A stretch of 8,867 bases of DNA from an uncultured Erysipelotrichaceae bacterium (GCA_900321535.1 ONWJ01000034.1:1-8867); one strand, 5' to 3'; numbered from the stretch's first letter, positions 1-6,950 are shown. The notes: generated by a model not told the origin, from the letters alone. Translations and numbers: made by a program.

Positions 1-48
1 GCCTTTAAGACCATTTATAAACAATTCATCCCTGCGAAAGATTTGCAT
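1..48 (-). CDS. Possible 5' end of a further operon gene (partial, alternative reading)
   Basis: An ATG at 48-46 on the minus strand stays open to the window edge for 16 codons, reading MQIFRRDELFINGLKG. It is preceded by GGAG with only 4 nt of spacing, shorter than the 5-7 nt seen at most certain genes here. It would start 47 nt after the YfhO stop and continue the operon. Two codons (AGG, ATA) look atypical for the neighbouring genes. No family is recognised. This reading and the plus-strand tail in the same bases are probably mutually exclusive. Confidence 0.2.
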   Translation of the reverse strand, partial: MQIFRRDELFINGLKG

Positions 49-135
49 AGTGCTCCAAAGAAAAACTTCGGAAATTCGTTCGGTAATGAGGTGACTCATT
101 TCATTTCAAGCGCTTTCTTTCTTTTCTTAGCCTGA
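1..135 (+). CDS. Possible 3' end of an unidentified plus-strand gene (partial)
   Basis: Frame 1 is open from the left edge for 44 codons and stops at TGA 133-135. The reading begins AFKTIYKQFIPAKDL and ends in FFLFLA. If real, it is the C-terminus of a gene convergent with the YfhO-family gene, overlapping its last 40 bases, so the final dozen residues are antisense to that gene's Lys-rich tail. Codon choice before the overlap (TTC, ATC, GCG, AAA) resembles the window's certain genes. An open stretch of this length can arise by chance, no family is recognised, and a competing minus-strand start exists in the same bases. Confidence 0.28.
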   Translation, partial: AFKTIYKQFIPAKDLHSAPKKNFGNSFGNEVTHFISSAFFLFLA

Positions 136-3100
136 ATTAAGAAATCAGTAATCGCGTATCCTCCATAGCCAAGGACGCCGATGATCCATAATGCGGTAGA
201 GGCGTTGGAGAATGGGGTCTTATAGACGAATTCGTAGCTCACAGTCATGGGGTTACCGTTTTCATCTAGCGCAAATGGAGCGATGAATCCGACCACGCCG
301 CCATCAAGACGCATCATCTTGCAGGACTGCACACCTTTGCCAGGGACAGAAGCGATCGCCTGCCAGCCAGCGTCGTATCCAATCTGAGTCTTCACGATGC
401 GGTTACGGTCATAGTTTGTTTCGAAGGTGTAGGTGTTAGGATCTTTCGTTTTGACGTTAGCAAGCGCGCCTTGCTGGATCGCGTTGATCTTGGCCATAAC
501 GTCTGGATAATCCTGAACGGATAGAAGGATGTTGCCTAAGGTTAATCCAATCGACCCTGAACCTTTATAGCAGAAAGCAAGGTATTTCACTTTGCCACGG
601 CAATATAAACCGAAGGTGGAATTACGGGTGTTGTAATAGCCGTGGTTGCCTTCATCCATGCGGCGCATGCAATCAATAGAATAGAACTCATAGGAGAGCA
701 ATTCGTTCTCTTTGAGAAGGTTTCCATTCTCATCATAAGATTCGCCGATCGCATAGATTCTTGGAACGTTATTCCACTCCGGATTGGTAGAGCCAGTGCC
801 TTTATTTGGGAAGGCTTTAATCTCAATATAGCAGCCTTTTGTAGAGTTATTGAAATATTGGCTCGTTGTTGGAGTTAACGTAACCTTGCCAAGATCGCGC
901 TTCATGACCACCCTGCCATTAACCACCGTTGGACCAGAAACATGGTTGTTGATAAAGAAGCCAGGACCTTCAGCTGCATATGGTTTGGTAACATTAGCAA
1001 AGAAGCCATCACCCACCGCGGTTTCATAATATTCAGCTTTTAAGCCGGAGCCAACCGCTAAGAAATTAAGCTTATATTTTGTGCTCAGCGTTCCTAAATC
1101 AGGTGCTTTATCCGCCACAACAAATTCTTCAGGCAAGACTTCGTTATCTTCGATGATTGCACCTCTTAACTGGACCTCTTCGGCTCTTAAGAGTTCCTGC
1201 ATAGCGGTTCTTCCATAGCTTTCAGTATAGAAAGCGGTGCGGTAAGTCGAATTCTCATCACGGCCAATGCGATAGAGTTCATCTCCGACCGCCCAGCCTA
1301 AGGATGGGAGGTGATCTTCTTTTACGCGGTAGACACGATAATGATCGCGGTCAAAGGAAAGATTTTCCATTTCCACCGCCCCAAAAGGAACGTTTGGAGC
1401 CGGGAAGTAATGGTCGTCATCATAGCCTTTCCACGCGGCATAATCGTTTTTGATGATGTAATAACGATAGCCGAGTGAATAGTCGGTTCCAAAACGCTTA
1501 TTCATATAAGCGCCAGACCAGCTTGGATTGTAGATATCATCCTTCTCATAGGAAGTGATGTTGCTTCCACCGGAGGTTTTGAGTTGATTCTGAAGGGCGA
1601 AAGATTCCACGTCGAAGTTCATCAAGGAATGGAATTCAGAAGCCCCATTCACACGTGCAACGTGGGTGTTGTATTTGGCGCGGAAGGTATCGCTATAAGT
1701 GCGATAGAAACTATTGTCTTGGGCTACCAAGCGATCGGTGATAAGGGAGGTTTCGGTGCGGTTGACCTCTCCGCCTGCAAACAAGGTGGGTAGATACCAG
1801 ATGCCGTTATAGATATAGACAAGGTTGCCCATGACGATGACTTCTAATGTCAAAGCGCCAAATAAGAAATGAGGCAACCATTTCTTGCGGTTTGCAAACA
1901 CGAACAAGAAGCCTTCCAAGATGAACCAACCAATCTGGTAATAGAGGAACCAAATCGTATCGAAGCCATTGTACTTGTCGGTTGCCGTGGTGTAGCTCGA
2001 TTGCCAATAGGTCATGCCATTGACTTTGCTAAAGGTATTGCCGTGTAAGACATGCTCGATAAACCACCACACCACTAAGGTTGCAGTAAGCGCAAGCAAG
2101 GATCCAAGCAATGGAATCACCCTGCTCGCGTGCTTTCGTTGATCAAAGCCCCATGAGCCATAATAAACAATCAAAGGCACCAACACGAAATACCAACGAC
2201 CATATCCGTTTCCGGTGAAAGCGTAGAAGAAGAAGTGCGAGAAGTTGGTTAGGAAAAGGAAGCTGCAAATCGCGATCGCGATGAAGTGATGCCACCTCCT
2301 TTGCAAAATTGAGTGGAGAATTGCAGTGAAAAACAGAATTATGAACGGCGTGTAGCAGAAAATCGATGCTGTCCAGGAATCGTAACCCGATCTCGCCCAT
2401 GGCATCGCATAGAAGCCACCGGTTGGCAAGAAGAAAGACCCAAGCGCGATGACTTCTCGGCCAGGGTGATCGCCGATTTCTTCAAACATCAAAGCAAAGA
2501 AGGAACGTAAATCAGCCGACTTTAACGCCGTCTTCAACGCATCTAAATAAGCCGAGCCGATGGAAGAGGTACGTCCGGTCAAGGTCGCTTGACGAATTGA
2601 TGGAATCAGTGAGAAGCTGCACAAGCATAAGCCAATCGCGAAAGCAGTGACGCCCATGACCATGACTTTGATGTTGGTTTTGCCGTCTCTCTTTTTGATG
2701 GTGAAAAAGAATCTCCACAAGGCATACATGACACCGAAAAGGCAGACCGTAACAAGGGCGAAGAAAGAGGTAATTCCTTCTAAGAAGATCGCTAGGATCA
2801 GCCAGAAAGGCTTCTGACATTGAATGATTCTCTCTAACCCAAACAAGACCAGAGGCATATAAACGATCGCGGATACCCAAACCGGGAAGCCGACCATGAA
2901 GTTCATATAACCTGAGAAGGCAACCGCTAGAGCGCCGACTCGAGAAATCATCTCGGAGATGTTCATGATGCGCAGGTAAGCGCGCATCGCGAAAGCGGTG
3001 ACGATAAATTTTGCAATCGTCGCCATGCAGTAATACTGTGGAATCCAATTCCTTGGGAAGAGAACCATCGGGATGAGGAAGGGATCTAGCAAGCAATAAT

Positions 3101-3398
3101 AGCTATTTGAGCCGATATTATCCGTTCCGATGAAGACACGTGAGGTATAAAGCGGGAATTTCCCAGTCATGAAGAACGTCCGCCAGTCATCGTAGAAGTC
3201 ATAGGCAAGCGGGATGAATTGAAAGGTATAGTCCCAGTTGAAGGTTTGAGCGAACTCATTCATCACCAAGGCGAAAATGCACCAGAAGATGCCGATGACA
3301 AAAAGCGCGATGCCGTAATAGAAAAGGCTATCCCATCTCTTCAAGAAAGAGGGCACCGACCAAGTGATGCGTTTTCTCTCGGTTTGAACTGTTTCCAT
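96..3398 (-). CDS. YfhO-family polytopic membrane protein (GT-C-like, probable cell-envelope glycosyltransferase)
   Basis: This is a 1100-residue integral membrane protein of the YfhO family. Characterised Firmicutes members use undecaprenyl-phosphate-linked sugar to glycosylate lipoteichoic acid outside the membrane, working with a CsbB-type partner; the substrate here is inferred from family only. A first membrane helix lies at about 24-46. It is followed by the acidic external loop typical of GT-C folds, with NWDYTFQFIP near 54-63 and FIGTDNIGSNSYY near 89-101. Roughly a dozen more hydrophobic segments follow to about 530, including the GNGYGRWYF motif at 396-404. An external domain of about 525 residues (541-1065) comes next, then a last helix (about 1069-1090) and a basic cytoplasmic tail, KKRKKALEMK. 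Bacillus YfhO is near 860 residues, so the ectodomain is enlarged. The ATG lies 3 nt after the preceding P-II-like stop and lacks a strong Shine-Dalgarno, so translation is probably coupled. No CsbB-like gene is in the window. Confidence 0.88.
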   Translation of the reverse strand: METVQTERKRITWSVPSFLKRWDSLFYYGIALFVIGIFWCIFALVMNEFAQTFNWDYTFQFIPLAYDFYDDWRTFFMTGKFPLYTSRVFIGTDNIGSNSYYCLLDPFLIPMVLFPRNWIPQYYCMATIAKFIVTAFAMRAYLRIMNISEMISRVGALAVAFSGYMNFMVGFPVWVSAIVYMPLVLFGLERIIQCQKPFWLILAIFLEGITSFFALVTVCLFGVMYALWRFFFTIKKRDGKTNIKVMVMGVTAFAIGLCLCSFSLIPSIRQATLTGRTSSIGSAYLDALKTALKSADLRSFFALMFEEIGDHPGREVIALGSFFLPTGGFYAMPWARSGYDSWTASIFCYTPFIILFFTAILHSILQRRWHHFIAIAICSFLFLTNFSHFFFYAFTGNGYGRWYFVLVPLIVYYGSWGFDQRKHASRVIPLLGSLLALTATLVVWWFIEHVLHGNTFSKVNGMTYWQSSYTTATDKYNGFDTIWFLYYQIGWFILEGFLFVFANRKKWLPHFLFGALTLEVIVMGNLVYIYNGIWYLPTLFAGGEVNRTETSLITDRLVAQDNSFYRTYSDTFRAKYNTHVARVNGASEFHSLMNFDVESFALQNQLKTSGGSNITSYEKDDIYNPSWSGAYMNKRFGTDYSLGYRYYIIKNDYAAWKGYDDDHYFPAPNVPFGAVEMENLSFDRDHYRVYRVKEDHLPSLGWAVGDELYRIGRDENSTYRTAFYTESYGRTAMQELLRAEEVQLRGAIIEDNEVLPEEFVVADKAPDLGTLSTKYKLNFLAVGSGLKAEYYETAVGDGFFANVTKPYAAEGPGFFINNHVSGPTVVNGRVVMKRDLGKVTLTPTTSQYFNNSTKGCYIEIKAFPNKGTGSTNPEWNNVPRIYAIGESYDENGNLLKENELLSYEFYSIDCMRRMDEGNHGYYNTRNSTFGLYCRGKVKYLAFCYKGSGSIGLTLGNILLSVQDYPDVMAKINAIQQGALANVKTKDPNTYTFETNYDRNRIVKTQIGYDAGWQAIASVPGKGVQSCKMMRLDGGVVGFIAPFALDENGNPMTVSYEFVYKTPFSNASTALWIIGVLGYGGYAITDFLIQAKKRKKALEMK

Positions 3399-3401
3399 GG
3401 A

Positions 3402-3746
3402 TTATTTCTCAGCGGGCTTTTTCTTTTCTTCGTCGTCCCCGCCGATACCAACGACGTTGGAAGCGGGGATAGAAAAGGCAATGCCCATGCCTTTCGTATT
3501 CATGCCAGCGCCTTTGTTGACCGCTGACAAAACATCATCGCGAATCGCTTTGGGCACCAATATCATAACCATTTCTTTGTCAGGTGTAACGGTAACGCCG
3601 AAAAAGGTTTCTGCATCTTTGTTGCCAGTACCGCGTCCGTTGATCACGGTTCCGCCCCTAGCGCCAGCCGCTTTTGCGGCTTCCATCACCAAATCGGTGA
3701 ACCCGTGATTGACGATGCAAATGACGACTTCATAATTCTCGTTCAT
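3402..3746 (-). CDS. P-II-like signalling protein, second copy (DUF1538-associated)
   Basis: A 114-residue protein resembling P-II nitrogen regulators, which form trimers and control transporters or enzymes by binding ATP/ADP and 2-oxoglutarate. The P-II signature is AAGARGGTVINGRGTG (26-41), and the second half has KEMVMILVP (58-66) and GMNTKGMGIAF (81-91). The T-loop region between strands 2 and 3 (about 41-56) is shorter than in GlnB and has no uridylylatable Tyr51. The C-terminal RTGE-type loop is replaced by a charged DDEEKKKPAEK tail. Ligands therefore cannot be assumed to be the classical ones. The start is the ATG at 3746, preceded by GGGGGAG with 5 nt spacing; an upstream in-frame ATG at 3854 would add 36 residues inside the previous gene and has no such site. 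Its partner is probably the DUF1538 transporter encoded just upstream. Confidence 0.88.
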   Translation of the reverse strand: MNENYEVVICIVNHGFTDLVMEAAKAAGARGGTVINGRGTGNKDAETFFGVTVTPDKEMVMILVPKAIRDDVLSAVNKGAGMNTKGMGIAFSIPASNVVGIGGDDEEKKKPAEK

Positions 3747-3757
3747 GCTTACTCCCC

Positions 3758-4168
3758 CTACTTCTTCATGTGCTTGCTCGCTTTCTCGAAATATCTGGTA
3801 TTCGAGAGCATTTTGTATACCGATACGCCGGCGACGGAATCCATACGGATGCAATAAGAGATGCCTTTTGCCATGGCAGAGACCGCGAAGCGAGCCTTCA
3901 ATTCCTTTTCAAATCCTTGGTAATTGATCTCCTTCATGATGGAGAACACCACATCTTTCTTTAACGACCCTGAGCCTAGAATCGCATAGAAATTATTAGG
4001 AGCCGTTCCTCGGCCGTGGCTAATGAAGGAGAAGTTACATTCGTATTTGTTAGCTAACGACACAATCGCATCTCCTTGTCCTCTTCCGACAACGGTAACC
4101 ACCAAAAGCAGGCTTTTCAGGCGGTGGGTTTTCTCATAGGGCAAATGACCTTTGACTTCTTCTGCCAT
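3758..4168 (-). CDS. P-II-like signalling protein, first copy (DUF1538-associated, T-loop reduced)
   Basis: A 136-residue P-II-fold protein with a 15-residue N-terminal extension. The core begins at RLKSLLLVVTVV (16-27). The signature HGRGTA is at 51-56 and is followed almost at once by strand 3 (NNFYAILGSG, 58-67), so the long flexible T-loop of GlnB is nearly absent. The rest reads SLKKDVVFSIM, then FAVSAMAKGISYCI (94-107) in the place of the nucleotide-binding B-loop, without an obvious GKIF motif. It is clearly divergent from the second copy, so the pair are old paralogues rather than a fresh duplication. The start chosen is ATG 4168-4166, 2 nt after the DUF1538 stop and 7 nt from an AGGAGGAGG. 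A TTG two codons earlier lies too close to that site. It probably regulates the adjacent transporter; ligands are unknown. Confidence 0.87.
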   Translation of the reverse strand: MAEEVKGHLPYEKTHRLKSLLLVVTVVGRGQGDAIVSLANKYECNFSFISHGRGTAPNNFYAILGSGSLKKDVVFSIMKEINYQGFEKELKARFAVSAMAKGISYCIRMDSVAGVSVYKMLSNTRYFEKASKHMKK

Positions 4169-4170
4169 AA

Positions 4171-5769
4171 TCAATCCTCCTCCTGAAGTAGGTGAACGAT
4201 TTGATCATCGTTCTCCTCAACCAAACGCTTTTTGGCTTTTGCTAATGCAAGTCGAGTCTGAATCATGCCAGACAAACCCATTGCTTGCAATACAATCAAA
4301 GGAACCATCGCGACCATCGCGACAAGCCCAAAGCCATAAAGATAAACATCGCTCCCTCCGGAAGGGTTAGAAACGAATCGGGAATAGGAGAACCCGATGC
4401 AGAAAGGCAATACGAAAGTCGAGGTCATCGGACCAGAAGCAACGCCGCCGGAATCAAACGCCATCGCGGTGAAGATCTTAGGCACTAAGAACGACAAGAT
4501 GAACACGATGATATAGCCAGGGATGATGTAATAGGCTAACGGGAACTGGAAATATGCGCGGAGCAAATGCAACGCAACCCCTGCTCCGATCGAAACGGCG
4601 AGGACAATCAAGACTTTCCTAGCCTTAATCGCGCCTTCAGAAACCAATTCGATTTGCTGGACCAAGACATGGACGGCTGGTTCAGCAAGCACGCCGAAGA
4701 TGCCGAACAACGCGCCGATAATCGCCGCATAAGGAAAGAATTTGTTCTCGCTTCCTAATGCTTGCCCGACTTTGGAGGCAATCGGTAAGAAACCCGCTTC
4801 AACCGCGGTCAAAAAGCAAAGCAATCCAAGGAAAGTCACCAGCATACCGATGAAAATACGGAGAATGCTCTTCCAAGGAAGGTGGATGAAAATCAATTCA
4901 TAAACCAAGAAGAACAGAAGCAATGGCCCGATGGAGATTGCGACGGAGCGAAGCGTGGAAAGGAAGCAACGGAGCAAATTATCACCCATGTTGCCAGTAA
5001 GACCAGATAATGGATCAACGAACTCTTCCATCAATGGAAGCGTCTGCCCTGTGCCTTTCATAATCATCGCGATGATAATGACCGAAAGTATAGGACCAAT
5101 CGAGCAAAGCGCGGTCAAACCGAAGGAATCTTCGGAGTTTTTGCCGCGTCTAGAAGCCGCCATACCCATACCAAAGCCAAGCAAGAACGGTACGGTTACA
5201 GGTCCGGTGGTAACGCCTCCTGAATCAAAGCAAATCGGAAGGAACCTGGGGTCAATGAGATAAATCAATGTGAACGCCAAAGCGTAGAAAGCAAGGAACA
5301 TGATGTTGAGGTTTTTGTGGAAGGTAACGCGAAGGACGCCGACAACAAGGAAAATGCCAACACCAATGCCAATGGTCCAGATGATGATTTGAGGATGGAT
5401 TCCAATTTGGCTGGATAAGACGGTAAGGTCAGGTTCGGCGATGGTAACCAAAACGCCAAGGAAGAAGGTCATCGCGATGACGAAGAAGAAGTTCTTTTTC
5501 TTGACCAAAGATCCACCGATGATCGTGCCGATTTCGGTCATGGATTCTTCGGTGCCGGCGTTAAATAACGCCATGCCAACGACAATCATCGCCACCGCAA
5601 TGGAGAACAAAATGATGTCTTCGTTAGAAATCAAAAGCCGGTCGGCAAAGGTTCCAGCCGGCAAAGCGAAGCGCATAACGAAAAAGAAAGCGATTACCAC
5701 AATCGCAATCGGAGCCGTGGATATCGCGGCTTCCCTGAGTTTGCTAAGCCAGTACTTAACAGAACTCAT
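4171..5769 (-). CDS. DUF1538 family membrane protein with two DUF1538 domains (putative cation/proton transporter)
   Basis: A 532-residue, highly hydrophobic protein built from two copies of the DUF1538 unit. Matching motifs are AEPDLTVL (111-118) versus AEPAVHVL (362-369), and FDSGGVTTGPVTVPF (181-195) versus FDSGGVASGPMTSTF (438-452), an internal spacing of about 250 residues. GTEESMTEIG (72-81) is a further family motif in the first half. About a dozen membrane segments can be seen. Acidic residues inside membrane motifs (AEP, FDSGG) are suited to cation binding. I recall a two-protein DUF1538 system from Halomonas (UmpAB) reported as a sodium/proton antiporter; here the two units are fused in one chain. 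The ion specificity is inference. Its ATG overlaps the previous stop as ATGA, and the Shine-Dalgarno AAGGAGGG (5782-5775) is formed by the last codons of the pseudouridine synthase gene. Two P-II-like genes follow immediately. Confidence 0.9.
   Translation of the reverse strand: MSSVKYWLSKLREAAISTAPIAIVVIAFFFVMRFALPAGTFADRLLISNEDIILFSIAVAMIVVGMALFNAGTEESMTEIGTIIGGSLVKKKNFFFVIAMTFFLGVLVTIAEPDLTVLSSQIGIHPQIIIWTIGIGVGIFLVVGVLRVTFHKNLNIMFLAFYALAFTLIYLIDPRFLPICFDSGGVTTGPVTVPFLLGFGMGMAASRRGKNSEDSFGLTALCSIGPILSVIIIAMIMKGTGQTLPLMEEFVDPLSGLTGNMGDNLLRCFLSTLRSVAISIGPLLLFFLVYELIFIHLPWKSILRIFIGMLVTFLGLLCFLTAVEAGFLPIASKVGQALGSENKFFPYAAIIGALFGIFGVLAEPAVHVLVQQIELVSEGAIKARKVLIVLAVSIGAGVALHLLRAYFQFPLAYYIIPGYIIVFILSFLVPKIFTAMAFDSGGVASGPMTSTFVLPFCIGFSYSRFVSNPSGGSDVYLYGFGLVAMVAMVPLIVLQAMGLSGMIQTRLALAKAKKRLVEENDDQIVHLLQEED
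4176..4184 (-). promoter_or_regulatory. Shine-Dalgarno site that fixes the first P-II-like start
   Basis: AGGAGGAGG on the minus strand is formed by the last Gln-Glu-Glu-Asp codons of the DUF1538 gene. It lies 7 nt before the ATG at 4168 but only 1 nt before a TTG at 4174. This decides for the ATG and makes translation of the P-II-like gene depend on, or follow closely from, ribosomes finishing the transporter. Confidence 0.8.
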
Positions 5770-6827
5770 CGCTTCCCTCCTTTTTTCTTGGTTGCACCAA
5801 AACGAGCGCGTTTTTGCAAACCTTTTTTGATTTTCGTTGCAGATCTCGTGTCTCTAGTTGGAGTAATCTTCTTTTCAACCTTGACGGGTTTAGCCGTCTT
5901 CTTGTCACCGAAAACCAAAGCTTTGAATTCTTCTGGCATCGGGGTCCTCAAATCGTAAGCCTTGCCGTTTAAAGGATTCGTAAAGGCTAGTTCGTAGGCA
6001 TGCAAACCTAATCGACCGAGCGGATTGATGGGTTCGCCGTATTTATCGTCGCCGATGACATGATGACCGCGATGGCCGAGTTGAACACGGATTTGATTCT
6101 TTCTTCCAGAAGACAAGGCGACATCTAAAAGACTCATACCGTCTTTTTTCTGAATCACCTTATAGGAGGTGACGGAACGTTTTCCTTTGGTCTTGTTTTT
6201 CGTGACATAAACAAGGTGAAGATCGTTCTCGTCTAGGTAGTCGATGAGGGTTGCTTCTTTGGGCTCCACTTCGCCTTCAACGATCGCATAGTAATAACGT
6301 TTGGTCACCACTTCCTGCCAGTTGTTTTGAAGCGCTTCTCGGGTTTCGTGGTTTTTCGCGAAAATCAAAACGCCGGAAGTGTCTTCATCTAATCGATGGA
6401 CAACGAAGATACGTTTCCTTGGGTCGTTTTTTGCGACATAATCCGAGACAAGACGGTACGCGGTTTTGCCTTTTTCGCGATCGGAGGCAATAGAAAGAAG
6501 GCCCGAAGGCTTATTTAAAGCGATGATGTCCTCGTCTTCGTAGATGATGGGGAGATCTTGTTTCGCGCGCTTATGGATAGTGCGCTTTGAGACGATAACT
6601 TCGTCTTCAGGATAGAGCTTGTAATCGAATTGAGATACTGGAACCCCTCCTACCGCGACTTGATGATGTGAGAGGAGGTTTTTCACCGAATTTCTGGATG
6701 AATTCGGCATTTTATAGAGCAAGAATTCAAGTAATGTCGTTTCGACATACACTTTGTAAGTGGTGATTTGTTTAGGATCAACAAGGCCTTTTTTCTTCGG
6801 CGGAAGCTTTTTCGCATTTTTGTTCAT
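5766..6827 (-). CDS. RluA-family RNA pseudouridine synthase with S4 domain
   Basis: A 353-residue enzyme that converts specific uridines of rRNA or tRNA to pseudouridine in the cytoplasm; the exact target cannot be read from sequence. An S4 RNA-binding domain is at about 26-80 (SRNSVKNLLSHHQVAVGG core). The catalytic domain starts at DEDIIALNKPSGLLSI. The RluA motif HRLDEDTSG (144-152) carries the catalytic Asp147. The second motif, SGRKNQIRVQLGHRGHHVIG (240-259), and GLHAYELAF (274-282) complete the fold. Family members usually end near residue 300; this one has an extra Lys/Arg-rich tail (about 309-353, 19 basic residues) and a basic N-terminus. It is the first gene of the five-gene unit. 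Its AGGAGG (6845-6840) stands 12 nt from the ATG, longer than usual, inside a leader able to fold. Its stop overlaps the DUF1538 start by 4 bp. Confidence 0.93.
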   Translation of the reverse strand: MNKNAKKLPPKKKGLVDPKQITTYKVYVETTLLEFLLYKMPNSSRNSVKNLLSHHQVAVGGVPVSQFDYKLYPEDEVIVSKRTIHKRAKQDLPIIYEDEDIIALNKPSGLLSIASDREKGKTAYRLVSDYVAKNDPRKRIFVVHRLDEDTSGVLIFAKNHETREALQNNWQEVVTKRYYYAIVEGEVEPKEATLIDYLDENDLHLVYVTKNKTKGKRSVTSYKVIQKKDGMSLLDVALSSGRKNQIRVQLGHRGHHVIGDDKYGEPINPLGRLGLHAYELAFTNPLNGKAYDLRTPMPEEFKALVFGDKKTAKPVKVEKKITPTRDTRSATKIKKGLQKRARFGATKKKGGKR

Positions 6828-6891
6828 AATAAGAAAAATCCTCCTGTTAAACGGGAGAGTTTTTCCCTTGTTGCCGGGGAAGTATCCTTCT
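6828..6891 (-). promoter_or_regulatory. Predicted 5' leader of the five-gene operon with competing stems
   Basis: If the -10 at 6903-6898 is used, the mRNA starts near 6891 and has a leader of about 60 nt. On the RNA strand, CUCC (6857-6854) can pair with GGAG of the ribosome site (6844-6841), followed by AUUUUUCUU. This is a weak terminator-like or site-masking hairpin. GGGA (6867-6864) can instead pair with UCCC (6856-6853), which frees the ribosome site, or with an upstream UUCCC (6881-6877). GAAG/CUUC (6890-6879) forms a further small stem. All stems are only 4-6 bp, so function is speculative. Confidence 0.3.
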
Positions 6892-6897
6892 CAGGCA

Positions 6898-6903
6898 TAT
6901 ATA
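6898..6903 (-). promoter_or_regulatory. Candidate -10 box of the minus-strand operon
   Basis: TATATA on the minus strand, in an AT-rich stretch about 70 nt upstream of the pseudouridine synthase ATG. No good -35 hexamer lies 16-18 bp upstream, where the sequence is near AATGAT. The call rests on the -10 match and position alone. Confidence 0.35.
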
Positions 6904-6917
6904 AAAACGAATGCTTT

Positions 6918-6947
6918 AAAATCATTACATAGTAATGTTATGATTTT
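6918..6947. promoter_or_regulatory. 30-bp near-perfect palindrome over the divergent promoter (candidate operator)
   Basis: The arms are AAAATCATTACAT (6918-6930) and ATGTTATGATTTT (6935-6947), with a 4-bp AGTA centre. They match at 12 of 13 positions. A second, overlapping exact inverted repeat, CATTAC-ATA-GTAATG, sits at 6923-6937. The palindrome covers the -35 to -10 interval and the -10 box of the plus-strand gene, and lies upstream of the opposite promoter, where a dimeric repressor could control both. I cannot match it to a named regulator. AT-rich promoters form chance inverted repeats, but this length is above what I would expect. Confidence 0.45.
6936..6944 (+). promoter_or_regulatory. 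Extended -10 promoter giving a predicted leaderless mRNA
   Basis: TGTTATGAT is an extended -10 box (TG, one base, TATGAT at 6939-6944). The usual 6-7 bp to the start site places transcription initiation at about 6951, which is the A of the ATG. No TTGACA-like -35 is present; TTTAAA or TTAAAA lies near 6915-6921, and the TG extension would compensate. No Shine-Dalgarno exists upstream of this ATG, consistent with leaderless translation. Confidence 0.6.
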
Positions 6948-6950
6948 GAC

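Noticed and set aside
85..100. A stem-loop around the YfhO stop codon as an operon terminator
   Set aside because: The stem is 6 bp with a GTGA loop, but no T-run follows on either strand.
2512..3096. A 194-codon open frame on the minus strand, out of frame with the YfhO-family gene
   Set aside because: It lies wholly inside the membrane-helix region of a clear gene on the same strand. It has a His/Arg/Leu-rich, unnatural composition, as expected from the shifted reading of hydrophobic codons.
3402..3854. A longer form of the second P-II-like protein starting at 3854
   Set aside because: The extra 36 residues overlap the first P-II-like gene, do not resemble the P-II fold, and lack a ribosome site, whereas the ATG at 3746 has GGGGGAG at 5 nt.
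5441..5830. A 129-codon plus-strand open frame
   Set aside because: It is antisense to the DUF1538 start and the pseudouridine synthase end, with Lys/Ile/Ala-rich low-complexity sequence typical of the complement of membrane-helix codons.
6915..6950. A phosphate-starvation (Pho box) site upstream of the nucleotidase
   Set aside because: Only one TTACA-like element is present, with no properly spaced direct repeat. The sequence is better described as an inverted repeat.
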